Source: Natrinema longum (lineage in GTDB: Archaea > Halobacteriota > Halobacteria > Halobacteriales > Natrialbaceae). From it: DNA of 64,000 nucleotides. Location: NCBI RefSeq assembly GCF_017352095.1, contig NZ_CP071463.1, positions 3,286,001-3,350,000 on the forward strand. Reading direction: 5' to 3'. Of this stretch, positions 16,313 through 24,516 are shown in pieces (position 1 is the first letter of the stretch; each line of letters begins with the position of its first letter). The notes under the pieces are model-generated. The model saw nothing but the letters and a program-made list of their open reading frames with translations, was not told the DNA's origin and ran no database searches. The translations under genes were made by a program, and so were the position numbers.

Positions 16313-17401
16313 TCACTCCGCCTCGAAGCGGAAGGTGCCGTCGCGCTGGACGACCTCGCCGTCGATCTCGAGGCGGGAGTCCTCGCTGACGTCGGTAATC
16401 AGATCGACGTGCACGGCCGACTCGTTGCCGGCTTCGCCATCGGGCAGACAGGCGTCGTAAGCCCGGCCAAGCGCCAGGTGGACGGTCTCGCCCATCTTCT
16501 CGTCGAAGAGGATGTTGTCCGTGTACCGATCGATCCCGCGATTCATGCCGATCCCGAGTTCGCCGAGTCGGCGCGCACCCGCGTCGGTCTCGAGGATGTC
16601 GCCGATGACCGTCCCTCCCTGGTCGGCATCGTAGTCGACCACCTCGCCGTCGGCGAACTCGAGGCGGACGTTCCGGACGGACTCGCCGCGCAACGTCATC
16701 GGCACGTCGAAGGTCACCGTCCCCTCGGTCGCGTAGGGGGCGGTGAAGACCTCACCGCTCGGGAGGTTGTGGGAATCGTAGGCGACCGAGGCGGCGCTGT
16801 TGACCGCCGTCCGTCCTTCGATGTTCATCGTGAGATCGGTGTCCGTCGAGACCAGCCGCACCTCCGAGCCGGCATCGAGGAGCTCCTTCAACTGGGCCAT
16901 CTCGTTGGCCAGCGACTCCCAGTCCCGGAGGATCGCGTCGTAGGCGAACTCCTGGTACTCCTCGTAGGCCATGTTGGCCTGCTGGGCGAGCGAGCGGGTC
17001 GGGTGGACCGTCGACACCCAGCGGGTTCCCAGCCGCGTCTCGCGGAGGTCGCTTCTGGCACCGTTGTAGGCTCGGCGCTGCTCGCCGGGCACGTCGGCCG
17101 TTGCACTCGTGTTCCGCCCGCCGCCAAGCGAGAGGTAGACGTCGGCGTTCTCGAGGAGCGCGAATTCGTGGGCCGGATTCTCGTCGAACTCACCGTCGTG
17201 GGCCCGGAGGTAGGCCCGCGTGATCTCGCCGGCGCTGTACGTCGCCAGCAGATTCGCCCCCCGTTCCCCGAGTTTTTCGGCGACGGCGACCGCCAGCTCG
17301 TGGGCGTCGGGTCCCACCGAACAGACGACGTTGTCGCCGGCCTCGACGCGAGCGCTCCAGTCGACCAACACGGCGGCGTGTTCGCGTACGCGTTCGTCCA
17401 T
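16313..17401 (-). CDS. M29-type aminopeptidase (thermophilic metalloaminopeptidase family)
   Basis: This 362-residue protein has residues 1-130 in the typical N-terminal domain (EHAAVLVDWSARVEAGDNVV, ADVYLSLGGGRNTS, RWVSTVHPTRSLAQQANMAYEEY). The metal-binding C-terminal domain has TDLTMNIEGRTAVNSA, HNLPSGEVFTAP, TEGTVTFDVP, and NRGIDRYTDNILFDEKMGET-VHLALG. Glu, His and Asp residues in these segments bind two metals in the M29 family. It removes N-terminal amino acids from peptides, probably in the cytoplasm. The start is the ATG at 17401. Confidence 0.85.
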   Translation of the reverse strand: MDERVREHAAVLVDWSARVEAGDNVVCSVGPDAHELAVAVAEKLGERGANLLATYSAGEITRAYLRAHDGEFDENPAHEFALLENADVYLSLGGGRNTSATADVPGEQRRAYNGARSDLRETRLGTRWVSTVHPTRSLAQQANMAYEEYQEFAYDAILRDWESLANEMAQLKELLDAGSEVRLVSTDTDLTMNIEGRTAVNSAASVAYDSHNLPSGEVFTAPYATEGTVTFDVPMTLRGESVRNVRLEFADGEVVDYDADQGGTVIGDILETDAGARRLGELGIGMNRGIDRYTDNILFDEKMGETVHLALGRAYDACLPDGEAGNESAVHVDLITDVSEDSRLEIDGEVVQRDGTFRFEAE

Positions 17402-17494
17402 ACTCCTCCCTCTCGAGCGGGCTACTAAACGCTCCCCGTTCGGACCGAAAACGCCGGGGACACTGTGAGGAGAGTGGCTGCGAGCCGTGAGCGA

Positions 17495-18220
17495 TCAGGC
17501 GGTGCTGGCGTCCTCGGCCGGACCCCCCTCGCGCGAGCGCACGAGCGAGACGATGGCGTAGACGACCGGCGTATCGAGGAGCGCGATCGCGAGTTTCAGC
17601 AGGTACTGGCCGACGATCAACGAGAGCAGGAGATCGGGCTTGAGGACTCCACCGACGCCGAGGACGGCGGGTGCGACGGCGAACGCGACCGTGACGAAGA
17701 TGACGGTGTCGATCGCCTGACTGCTCGCCGTCGAGGCGATGTTACGGAGCCAGAGCTTTTCGGGGCCGGTGTACTCCCGAATGCGGTGGAAGACGATCAC
17801 GTCCCAGTTCTGGCTGACGACGTACGCGAGCAGACTCCCGATAACGATGTTCGTCGACGACCCCAGCGCCGTCTCGAACGCACCGGGATCGACGCTCGTG
17901 GGGGCCGCCGGCGCGGCGATCGTCGACCAGACGAGCGCGAGGACGACGAAGTTCAACACGAAGCCGACGTTGACGACGACCTGTCCCGCACGACGACCGT
18001 ACAACTCGGTGTAACAGTCGCTCGCGAGAAAGGTCAGCGCGTACGCGAGCGCGGCCCCGGGCAACGCGAGTTGTGCACCCGTGACCGGAAGCGCGACCGG
18101 GAGTTCGAACGCGAGCACCTTCGATGCGGTCAACTGTGCGGTTACGAGCGCCGTGACGAAGAGGCCGATCAGCGCGACCTGCGCGACCGTCGGCACACCA
18201 CGGGGTTGTGTCCGGCTCAT
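17495..18220 (-). CDS. YhhQ/VUT-type queuosine or archaeosine precursor transporter
   Basis: The 241-residue membrane protein has about six hydrophobic segments. Conserved family features are VTAQLTASKVLAF, YALTFLASDCYTELYGRRAGQVVVN, SLLAYVVSQNWDVIVFHRI and LWLRNIASTASSQAIDTVIFV. The family imports queuosine precursors (preQ0/preQ1). Archaea use preQ0 for archaeosine in tRNA, so salvage of preQ0 is the likely role. The start is the ATG at 18220. Confidence 0.85.
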   Translation of the reverse strand: MSRTQPRGVPTVAQVALIGLFVTALVTAQLTASKVLAFELPVALPVTGAQLALPGAALAYALTFLASDCYTELYGRRAGQVVVNVGFVLNFVVLALVWSTIAAPAAPTSVDPGAFETALGSSTNIVIGSLLAYVVSQNWDVIVFHRIREYTGPEKLWLRNIASTASSQAIDTVIFVTVAFAVAPAVLGVGGVLKPDLLLSLIVGQYLLKLAIALLDTPVVYAIVSLVRSREGGPAEDASTA

Positions 18221-18718
18221 GCCGCGGCGTACCCGTTGGAACCACCTAAACGGTACTATTCCAGTACGCTTCGAGGGAGACCGAGATCCGAATTTGATAT
18301 TCTCGAGGGAACACCACCCGACAGGGTCGGCCCCTGTCGAGTCGCTCCCGCCGATGGACGCCCCGACGATCGGTTTCGACGATCGTCCTCGAAGGGATCG
18401 TCCCCGACGACTCGCTGCTGGATCTGGACGGACGGTCGGTCCGAGTTCAGGCGGACCAACGCGAGCGGCCCGTATTCAGCCCGCTCCAGGGTGTGACCGG
18501 CGGCCGCATAGTCCGGTGAATCGACTCGTGTCCTGTCTCGAGGGAGAACTGGAGTGCTCTCGGCGGGACGGACTTCTCGAGGGGCGGGAAAACCCCCATC
18601 TCTCCGTTCGACCTGATTGAACCCGCTGCTCGTCGTATTTTCCCAGGAATTATTTTTGTTTCGACAGGATATCTATAACACAACTGTTATACGTATCGGT
18701 GGACTCTCTTGAGTTGCA
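18221..18718. other. intergenic region between transporter and csp
   Basis: This stretch of about 500 bp has no convincing gene on either strand; the small open frames have no protein-like composition. The right end is the promoter of the cold-shock gene: TCTATAAC (about 18671-18679) and TGTTATACG (about 18685-18693) are TATA candidates, the second placed for a nearly leaderless transcript. Confidence 0.45.
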
Positions 18719-18913
18719 ATGGCGAAAGGAAACGTTGATTTCTTCAACGACACAGGCGGCTACGGTTTCATTGAGACGGACGACGCAGACGATGACGTTT
18801 TCTTCCACATGGAAGACGTTGGCGGTCCGGACCTCGAAGAAGGCACAGACATCGAATTCGATATCGAACAGGCCCCCAAGGGCCCCCGCGCCACCAACGT
18901 CACCCGCCTGTAA
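18719..18913 (+). CDS. cspA: cold-shock domain protein
   Basis: The 64-residue single cold-shock domain protein (OB fold) has RNA-binding motifs GGYGFIET (RNP1-like, about 13-20) and DVFFHMED (RNP2-like, about 26-33). It ends with PKGPRATNVTRL, the usual C-terminal strand. It binds single-stranded RNA or DNA and acts as an RNA chaperone; haloarchaea carry several constitutive copies. A T-run (CTTTTTACG, about 18918-18926) just after the stop is a plausible archaeal terminator. Confidence 0.93.
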   Translation: MAKGNVDFFNDTGGYGFIETDDADDDVFFHMEDVGGPDLEEGTDIEFDIEQAPKGPRATNVTRL

Positions 18914-19301
18914 TACGGCTTTTTACGTTCGGTAACGGGTTTCACACTTCGATTATCATTCTTCAGCGAACTACTACGACAGCGGCCGCTACGGCTGACA
19001 CTCACTCATCCCCTCGAGACGCGAGATGTGCCTCTCCGCCCTGATACCGCTCGTGGACGGCGCTGTCCACGTCTCGAGGACGCTCGTCGACCCACTGTGG
19101 CGGTTGCCACGAGCCATCGGTCGCTGCCTCGAGAGCGAACTGGACCGAGCGAGGACGAGCCCATGGGCGTATGCTCTCGTTACCGAGCGAAACGACAGTC
19201 CGTGTCACAGTTGCCTCAGTTAGCTTCGCTGAATGTACTGCAAACGGTCGATACGAAATCGATAACAAATAGTGGGGTTCCCGTTCGTCCACCCGCCCAA
19301 C
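18914..19301. other. intergenic region between csp and padR
   Basis: This 388-bp stretch begins with the T-rich end of the csp transcript. Near its right end, GATACGAAATCGATAACAAATAG (about 19250-19272) is the AT-rich promoter region of the PadR gene. No reliable gene is seen between, although long open frames exist by chance. Confidence 0.4.
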
Positions 19302-19577
19302 ATGAACGATTTGACAGGGTTCCAACGGGACCTGCTGTACGTGATCGCGGGAGCCGATCAGCCGTCGGGACAGGACGTCAAAGACGAAGTCGAGACGTAT
19401 TACAACAGCGATATCAATCACGGGCGATTGTATCCCAATCTCGATACGCTCGTCAACAAGGAACTCGTCGAGAAGGGACAGCTCGATCGCCGAACCAACT
19501 ACTACGAAATCAGTGATCGTGGCCGGCAAGCGATCGAAGAACGTCGAGAGTGGGAACAACAGTACATCGATCAGTAG
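19302..19577 (+). CDS. PadR-family transcriptional regulator
   Basis: The 91-residue winged-helix protein reads FQRDLLYVIAGADQPSGQDV, then EVETYYNSDINHGRLYPNLD, then LVNKELVEKGQLDRRTNYYE, then ISDRGRQAIEERREW. It is the short PadR form common in haloarchaea, without the long C-terminal dimerisation helices. It probably acts as a dimeric repressor; the ligand and targets are unknown. I use the ATG at 19302 (MNDLTGFQRDL). It lies alone, with its own AT-rich promoter. Confidence 0.85.
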   Translation: MNDLTGFQRDLLYVIAGADQPSGQDVKDEVETYYNSDINHGRLYPNLDTLVNKELVEKGQLDRRTNYYEISDRGRQAIEERREWEQQYIDQ

Positions 19578-19748
19578 CTCCTGCAGCGTAGCGATACTGC
19601 CGGCTCCCATGTAAGCGTCACAGCTTCCACGGAACGCCACGTCGACGGCCGACAGTCGATCAGGATCCGGTTCCGATCGGTCCCTCGGCTCGGTGGGAAA
19701 CACCGAAGCGAATAGGTGGATGTCCGACCGAGTACCAGTATCGATCGT

Positions 19749-20096
19749 ATGGTGCTCGCAATGTCGGTCGCCAGCGAGTGGCTGGACCCACAGCTCACCC
19801 CTGTCCTCGTCTGTGTGATCGTCCTCGCGGTGTTCGGGACGACGGTGCTGTTCGTCGCCGGAGTCGTCGCGTATTCCCGCCGTCGAACGGTCCGGTATCT
19901 ACTGATCACGGTCGTCCTGGGGCTGCTCGTCGTCCGTTCGGTGACCGGGCTCGGGACCGTCCTCGGACTCGTCCCGATGACGGTCCACCACCTCGTGGAA
20001 CACGGGTTCGACTTCCTGATCGCGGTGTTGGTCCTCTATGCGGTCTACCGTAGTGGAGCGTCGAACAACGCCGTTTCGATCGACTCCGACGATTGA
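19749..20096 (+). CDS. small haloarchaeal membrane protein
   Basis: This protein of about 115 residues has three predicted membrane helices: VLVCVIVLAVFGTTVLFVAG, YLLITVVLGLLVVRSVTGLG and LIAVLVLYAVYRS. A conserved-looking MTVHHLVEHGFDF stretch with three His residues lies before the last helix. It resembles a haloarchaeal DUF7471-like family, but I am not certain of the name. The ATG at 19749 is one option; a second Met lies four codons later. Confidence 0.6.
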   Translation: MVLAMSVASEWLDPQLTPVLVCVIVLAVFGTTVLFVAGVVAYSRRRTVRYLLITVVLGLLVVRSVTGLGTVLGLVPMTVHHLVEHGFDFLIAVLVLYAVYRSGASNNAVSIDSDD

Positions 20097-20147
20097 TATC
20101 GTGCCGGTCGGCGTGAGATATAAGGTGTCGTAGGAACGGGTATCGAT

Positions 20148-21113
20148 ATGTCAGTCCCCGACGCCGCGGCGACGGCGGAGGCCGTCGTCGACGAAATCCT
20201 CTCCGCAGTCGTCGCCGATCGAACCGTTCTCGAGGAGATCATCGCCGGCGTCCTCGCCCGTGGTCACGTGCTCCTCGAGGACGTGCCCGGAACGGGCAAG
20301 ACGCTCACCGCCCGGTCGTTCGCGACCGCGCTCGGACTCGAGTTCTCCCGGATCCAGTTCACCCCGGATCTGATGCCCGCAGACATCACCGGCTCGTACG
20401 TCTTCGAGGAGGACACCGGCGAGTTTCACTTCACGCCCGGCCCGATATTCGGCCACGTGGTTCTCGCGGACGAGATCAATCGTGCGCCGCCGAAGACCCA
20501 GTCGGCGCTGCTCGAGGCGATGGCGGAAGGCCAGGTGACCGTCGACGGCGACACTCACGACCTCCCCGACCCGTTCGTCGTCATCGCGACGCAAAACCCC
20601 GTCGAGCAGGAGGGGACGTTCGAACTTCCGGAAGCCCAGCGGGACCGCTTCATCGTGAAGACCTCGCTTGGCTACCCCGACGCCGACGGGACGCGCGAGT
20701 TGATCGATCGGCGGGCCGATCGCGACCGTCCGGTGCCGACCGTCGATCCCGTCATCGATCGCGACCGCGTCCTCGAGTTGCAGGCGGTCCCCGAGGAGAT
20801 CACCGTCGACGGACCAGTCCGCGACTACATCGGCGACGTCTGTCGTGCGACTCGGACCGACGGCCGCGTCGACGTCGGGGTCTCTCCACGGGGCGTCCAG
20901 CGGCTGTTCGAGGTGAGTCGGGCCCGAGCCGTCCTCGAGGGCCGCGAGTACGTCGTCCCGGCCGACATCAAACGGATCGCCGGTCCGACGCTCGCCCACC
21001 GCCTCGTGTTGACGCCCGAAGCGAGCGTGGAAGGGGTATCTCGCGACGCGGTCGTCGACTCCGTTCTCGAGGAGTGTGCGGTGCCGGCGATGGAGCCGCC
21101 CTCATCGGGCTAG
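20148..21113 (+). CDS. MoxR-family AAA+ ATPase
   Basis: The 321-residue ATPase has Walker A EDVPGTGKTLTARSF (about 43-57), LMPADITGSYVF, Walker B HVVLADEINRAPPKTQSALL (about 104-123), sensor FVVIATQNPVEQEGTFELPE-AQ, and a C-terminal lid with VSPRGVQRLFEVSRARAVLEG. MoxR ATPases act as chaperones with VWA or DUF58 partners. A DUF58 gene lies in the convergent operon next door. The 3' end overlaps that of the DUF7519-type gene by 12 bp on opposite strands. Confidence 0.9.
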   Translation: MSVPDAAATAEAVVDEILSAVVADRTVLEEIIAGVLARGHVLLEDVPGTGKTLTARSFATALGLEFSRIQFTPDLMPADITGSYVFEEDTGEFHFTPGPIFGHVVLADEINRAPPKTQSALLEAMAEGQVTVDGDTHDLPDPFVVIATQNPVEQEGTFELPEAQRDRFIVKTSLGYPDADGTRELIDRRADRDRPVPTVDPVIDRDRVLELQAVPEEITVDGPVRDYIGDVCRATRTDGRVDVGVSPRGVQRLFEVSRARAVLEGREYVVPADIKRIAGPTLAHRLVLTPEASVEGVSRDAVVDSVLEECAVPAMEPPSSG

Positions 21114-22490
21114 GAGCCAGGTGCCGGCGACGATCGCACCCAGAGCGGCGACGACGCCCGCTGTCGCCGGAATCGACAACGTCGGGGCGAGGAGGGCCGC
21201 TCCCGCCACGCCGAGGGCCGCGATCGGAACGCCGACGGCCGCCACCGCCCCGCTCCAGCCGACCCTGACCAGCTGTGGGCGAGGGGACGCCGACGGCCCG
21301 ATCTCCCGTGCCAGGGTGTGCCCGTACCGACCGAGATCGTACGTGAACAGTGCGGCCGCGAGCGAACCGAACGTCGCCGTCCCCGCCCGAACGGTCTCGA
21401 GGCCGAGCGTCGCGGGCTCGGCGCTCGCACCGGTGACGAGACCGCCCGCTGCGAGCGCACCGGCCAGCACGATCGCAGGCTGGAGTCGATCGATATCGCC
21501 GCTCGTGACGAGCCCTTCGTACAGCCAGGCGATCAGCCAGCCGATGCCGAGAACGACCGCCGTCGCGCCGAAGAAGGTGGCCACGAGGGTCGTCTCGGCA
21601 CCGCCGTGGCCGATGGTCGCGCCGAACGGGACGGCCACGCCGGGAACCGTGCCGGCGACGATCGCGACGGCGACGTTGCGTCGGCTCGCCGTCTGTACCC
21701 ACGAGCCGCGAACGGCCGTCGCGACCGCGGCGAGGGCAAGCGCCACGGTCGTGACGGTCGCGAGCAGTCCGCGAACGACACCACTGCCGGCGATCGCGTC
21801 GACGACGGCCTCGAGAAGCGGGACGTACCAGGAGAGCCCCAACAGTATCGCCAGTCCGACGACTGCGAGCGTCGTCGTGACCCCCACGCCGATCGCGAGC
21901 GCGTTTCGAGTGTCGGCGTAGGCCGAACGCCTCGAGGGTGTGGTAACTGCCGCCGGCGGGACGAGGAAGAGCGCGACCACCGCCGCGAGGGCGGCGACGA
22001 CGACCGCGAGGATCGCTCCGGACATCCCCCTGCCGGTGAGCCACAGCGTCGCGGCGAGTGTCGATCGTAGTCCGCCCGTCGCATCGATGCCGACCGCGAG
22101 CAGCGTCGCGCCGCCGGCGAGGATCGACGAACAGAGTGTGGCCGTCACCAGTCGAGAGAGCGCGGACGGCCTCGGCTGCCCGAGGACGACACCGCAGGCA
22201 AAGAGGGCTATGATCGCACCCAGGATCGTCACGAGAGCCGCCCCCGACGCTCCCGCGAGCGCGACGACGGCGACGCTACAGAGGACGACGATCGGCAGCA
22301 GTGCCGACGCGATCAGTACGCGGCGGTTCGAACCGGCGAACGATCCAAGCGCCGCCGCGAGCCCGACTCCGAGGAGGACTCCCCCGATCACCAGCGGTTC
22401 GTGGACGGCCAGTGCGATCGCGCCGACGGTAGCGGCGATCGCGATCGCCCACCGCGTCGTCGTCGGGACCGCCGCCTCGGGATGGCTCAT
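21102..22490 (-). CDS. polytopic membrane protein, DUF7519-type
   Basis: This 462-residue hydrophobic protein is rich in Ala, Val and Gly, with about 12 predicted membrane helices. No transporter motif is visible. Its place as the last gene of the MoxR-DUF58 cluster fits a haloarchaeal family I recall as DUF7519. It overlaps DUF58 by 4 bp upstream, and its stop lies within the convergent MoxR gene. A role in envelope assembly with the DUF58 and transglutaminase-like partners is an inference from context only. Confidence 0.65.
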   Translation of the reverse strand: MSHPEAAVPTTTRWAIAIAATVGAIALAVHEPLVIGGVLLGVGLAAALGSFAGSNRRVLIASALLPIVVLCSVAVVALAGASGAALVTILGAIIALFACGVVLGQPRPSALSRLVTATLCSSILAGGATLLAVGIDATGGLRSTLAATLWLTGRGMSGAILAVVVAALAAVVALFLVPPAAVTTPSRRSAYADTRNALAIGVGVTTTLAVVGLAILLGLSWYVPLLEAVVDAIAGSGVVRGLLATVTTVALALAAVATAVRGSWVQTASRRNVAVAIVAGTVPGVAVPFGATIGHGGAETTLVATFFGATAVVLGIGWLIAWLYEGLVTSGDIDRLQPAIVLAGALAAGGLVTGASAEPATLGLETVRAGTATFGSLAAALFTYDLGRYGHTLAREIGPSASPRPQLVRVGWSGAVAAVGVPIAALGVAGAALLAPTLSIPATAGVVAALGAIVAGTWLLAR

Positions 22491-23842
22491 CGAGTCCCCA
22501 CCTCCCCGACCGCGTTGCGAAGGAGGACGCCGAGTGACTGATCGCGATCCCAGTCGACGACGCGAGCGCCGGCCCTGCGGGCTCGAGCGAGTCGCGTCCC
22601 CCGATCGAGCGCCTCGAGTCGGGTCGCGACGTCGTCGCCGGCGGCCGTGACGTCGGGCGAGACGACGCGCACGGCGTAGTCTCGCGCTCGGAGCGCCTCG
22701 ACGAGTTCGACGGGGTCGTCGTCGACGAACGAGGAGAACAGGTACACCTGCGCTTCACCGGGAAGACGGCGGGGGAGATCGGTCACGAAATCGTTCGTTC
22801 GCGTCCGAAACGTGGACCAGTGCCCGTGTTGTGGGGAATCCTGCACGGCGTTCAGTATGCGAGCGACCGATCGTCGCGTTTCGGCGTCGGTGCCCGGCGG
22901 AACGGTTGCCACCTGATCGTCGTAGACGCCGACGACGCCGGTCGGATGACCGGCTGCCACCAGCGTTTCGAACGTCCGTTTGGCGGCATCGGCCGAGCGC
23001 TCGATCGCGGGACGGTGCGTCGTCGTCGCGGCACGGTACTGACTCGAGCGAGCATCGACGACACAGACGATCCGCGTCGCTCGCTCGGCGCGATATTCGA
23101 CGGTCGCCAGATCCCGCGTGGCGGCGTATCGCCGCCAGTCGATCGAGCCGACCGGATCCCCCGGCTCGTACTCGCGAACGGCGTAGAACTCGAGGCCACT
23201 GCCGCCCTCGTCGGTCGGTACCTCGCCCGCGTAGTCGTTCGTTCCGTCGCCGAGTGACACCGCGTCGACGACCGGCGTACAGCGGACGGTGTCGTCGCCG
23301 GCCGCGCTCGCCTGCCACGTCTGGGCGACCGTCCCCGTCAGATCGCGCGTTCGAATCGTCGGGTCGGCGAAGGCGTACTCGCCGCGCCGGAGTTCGACGT
23401 CGTACTCGAGGGTCGTCTCCTCGAGCGGCTCGAGGGTGTTACACGCACGCGGCGAGCCGGAGACGACCGGCAAGGCGTCCGGAACGCCGTCGATAACGCG
23501 CAGATCGACGATCGTCTCGGAGCCGGCGTTCTGGACGGTCGTTCGAACGGTGACGGTCGTCCCGGGCTCGGCGGACACCGCGCCGGAATCGGCGTGAGTC
23601 CCAGTACCGGCATCGGCGTCCTCGTGACCTCCTGGGTCGTCGGACACGACGAACTGGCGCTGCACGCGGACCATCGCCGTCCCCTCGGATCCCAGGACGG
23701 CCCCAGCGGCGTACCACAGCGGAAGCGTCGCAGCGACGACGAGGAGTTGGCTGCCGACGGCGATCCCCAGCCCCGCAAGCGAGAGCGTGGCGGCGAGCGC
23801 CCACTCGCCGCTCTCGAGCCGTTCGACGGTCCGGTCGGTCAT
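22487..23842 (-). CDS. DUF58 domain protein
   Basis: The 451-residue protein starts MTDRTVERLESGEWALAATL (ATG at 23842). Two hydrophobic segments near the N-terminus are followed by a beta-rich region (about 100-210). The DUF58 core includes YAVREYEPGDPVGSIDWRRYAATR-DL (about 255-280) and a VWA-like part with VCVVDARSSQY and VYLFSSFVDDDPVELVEALR. DUF58 proteins pair with MoxR ATPases; their biochemical role is not defined. It overlaps both neighbours by 4 bp. Confidence 0.82.
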   Translation of the reverse strand: MTDRTVERLESGEWALAATLSLAGLGIAVGSQLLVVAATLPLWYAAGAVLGSEGTAMVRVQRQFVVSDDPGGHEDADAGTGTHADSGAVSAEPGTTVTVRTTVQNAGSETIVDLRVIDGVPDALPVVSGSPRACNTLEPLEETTLEYDVELRRGEYAFADPTIRTRDLTGTVAQTWQASAAGDDTVRCTPVVDAVSLGDGTNDYAGEVPTDEGGSGLEFYAVREYEPGDPVGSIDWRRYAATRDLATVEYRAERATRIVCVVDARSSQYRAATTTHRPAIERSADAAKRTFETLVAAGHPTGVVGVYDDQVATVPPGTDAETRRSVARILNAVQDSPQHGHWSTFRTRTNDFVTDLPRRLPGEAQVYLFSSFVDDDPVELVEALRARDYAVRVVSPDVTAAGDDVATRLEALDRGTRLARARRAGARVVDWDRDQSLGVLLRNAVGEVGTR

Positions 23843-24516
23843 CGATCCACCTCCTCGTCGCCCCGCCCCGTCCCGTCGGCGACGCCGTCGATGGCCGCGA
23901 GCGTGCGACGGACGCGGCGGTGATACGCCGCGCCGGGATCGACCGCGGCACGGAGCCGCTCGTCCCCGGGCTGACGGCGATCGTCGGAGAGAAACGCTGC
24001 AGCGACCGGATCGTCGGTCCAGCTCCCCGATCGAACGGCCTCGCGGGCCGCCTCGGCCGTGAGCCCCCGTTTCGCGGTGAGAACCCGAACCGCCCCGTCG
24101 GCGAGCCGACCGCGAACGTCCGCGATCGGTTCGGTGGGCCGACAGCGGTACCACCCCTGCGTGGCCTCAGTGAGTGTTCGCTCCGCGTCCTGACCCACCG
24201 GGTACGTCGTCCGGGTGACGGCCGTCTCGGGCGGTGGTCCCTCGAGCATCGCCGTCTCGCCCCCCTCCTCGAGCGTCCAGGCCCACCAGCACGCAGCCGC
24301 CGCGATCGCCACGCCGAGTAGCGGAAACAGCGCCGCGATCGGATACAACAGCCAGGAGAGCGGGCGGACGGACGGTACGAACCCCCCGAGTAGCACTGCA
24401 CCCACTGCCAGGAGGGCACCGGCACCGACCACCGCGGTCGCAACTCGCTCGGGATCGAGACCCTCGATCCCCGTGATCAACCGCCGCCACCAGCCGCCGG
24501 CCGATCGGCGACTCAC
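23839..24516 (-). CDS. small membrane protein of the MoxR-DUF58 operon (DUF7269-type)
   Basis: The 225-residue protein has a GTG start at 24516 (VSRRSAGGWWRRLI). Two membrane helices (VVGAGALLAVGAVLLGGFV and LLYPIAALFPLLGVAIAAAA) lie in the first 90 residues. A soluble part follows with RTTYPVGQDAERTLTEA, LADGAVRVLTAKRGLTAEAA and DDPVAAAFLSDDRR. It matches a haloarchaeal family found at this exact operon position (DUF7269 by recall). It overlaps both neighbours by 4 bp. Confidence 0.62.
   Translation of the reverse strand: MSRRSAGGWWRRLITGIEGLDPERVATAVVGAGALLAVGAVLLGGFVPSVRPLSWLLYPIAALFPLLGVAIAAAACWWAWTLEEGGETAMLEGPPPETAVTRTTYPVGQDAERTLTEATQGWYRCRPTEPIADVRGRLADGAVRVLTAKRGLTAEAAREAVRSGSWTDDPVAAAFLSDDRRQPGDERLRAAVDPGAAYHRRVRRTLAAIDGVADGTGRGDEEVDR

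Noticed and set aside
18221-18718. Small open frames between the transporter and cold-shock genes
   Set aside because: Their residues (Arg, Pro, Gly and Ser rich, no motif) look like chance frames, and only the promoter of csp is supported.
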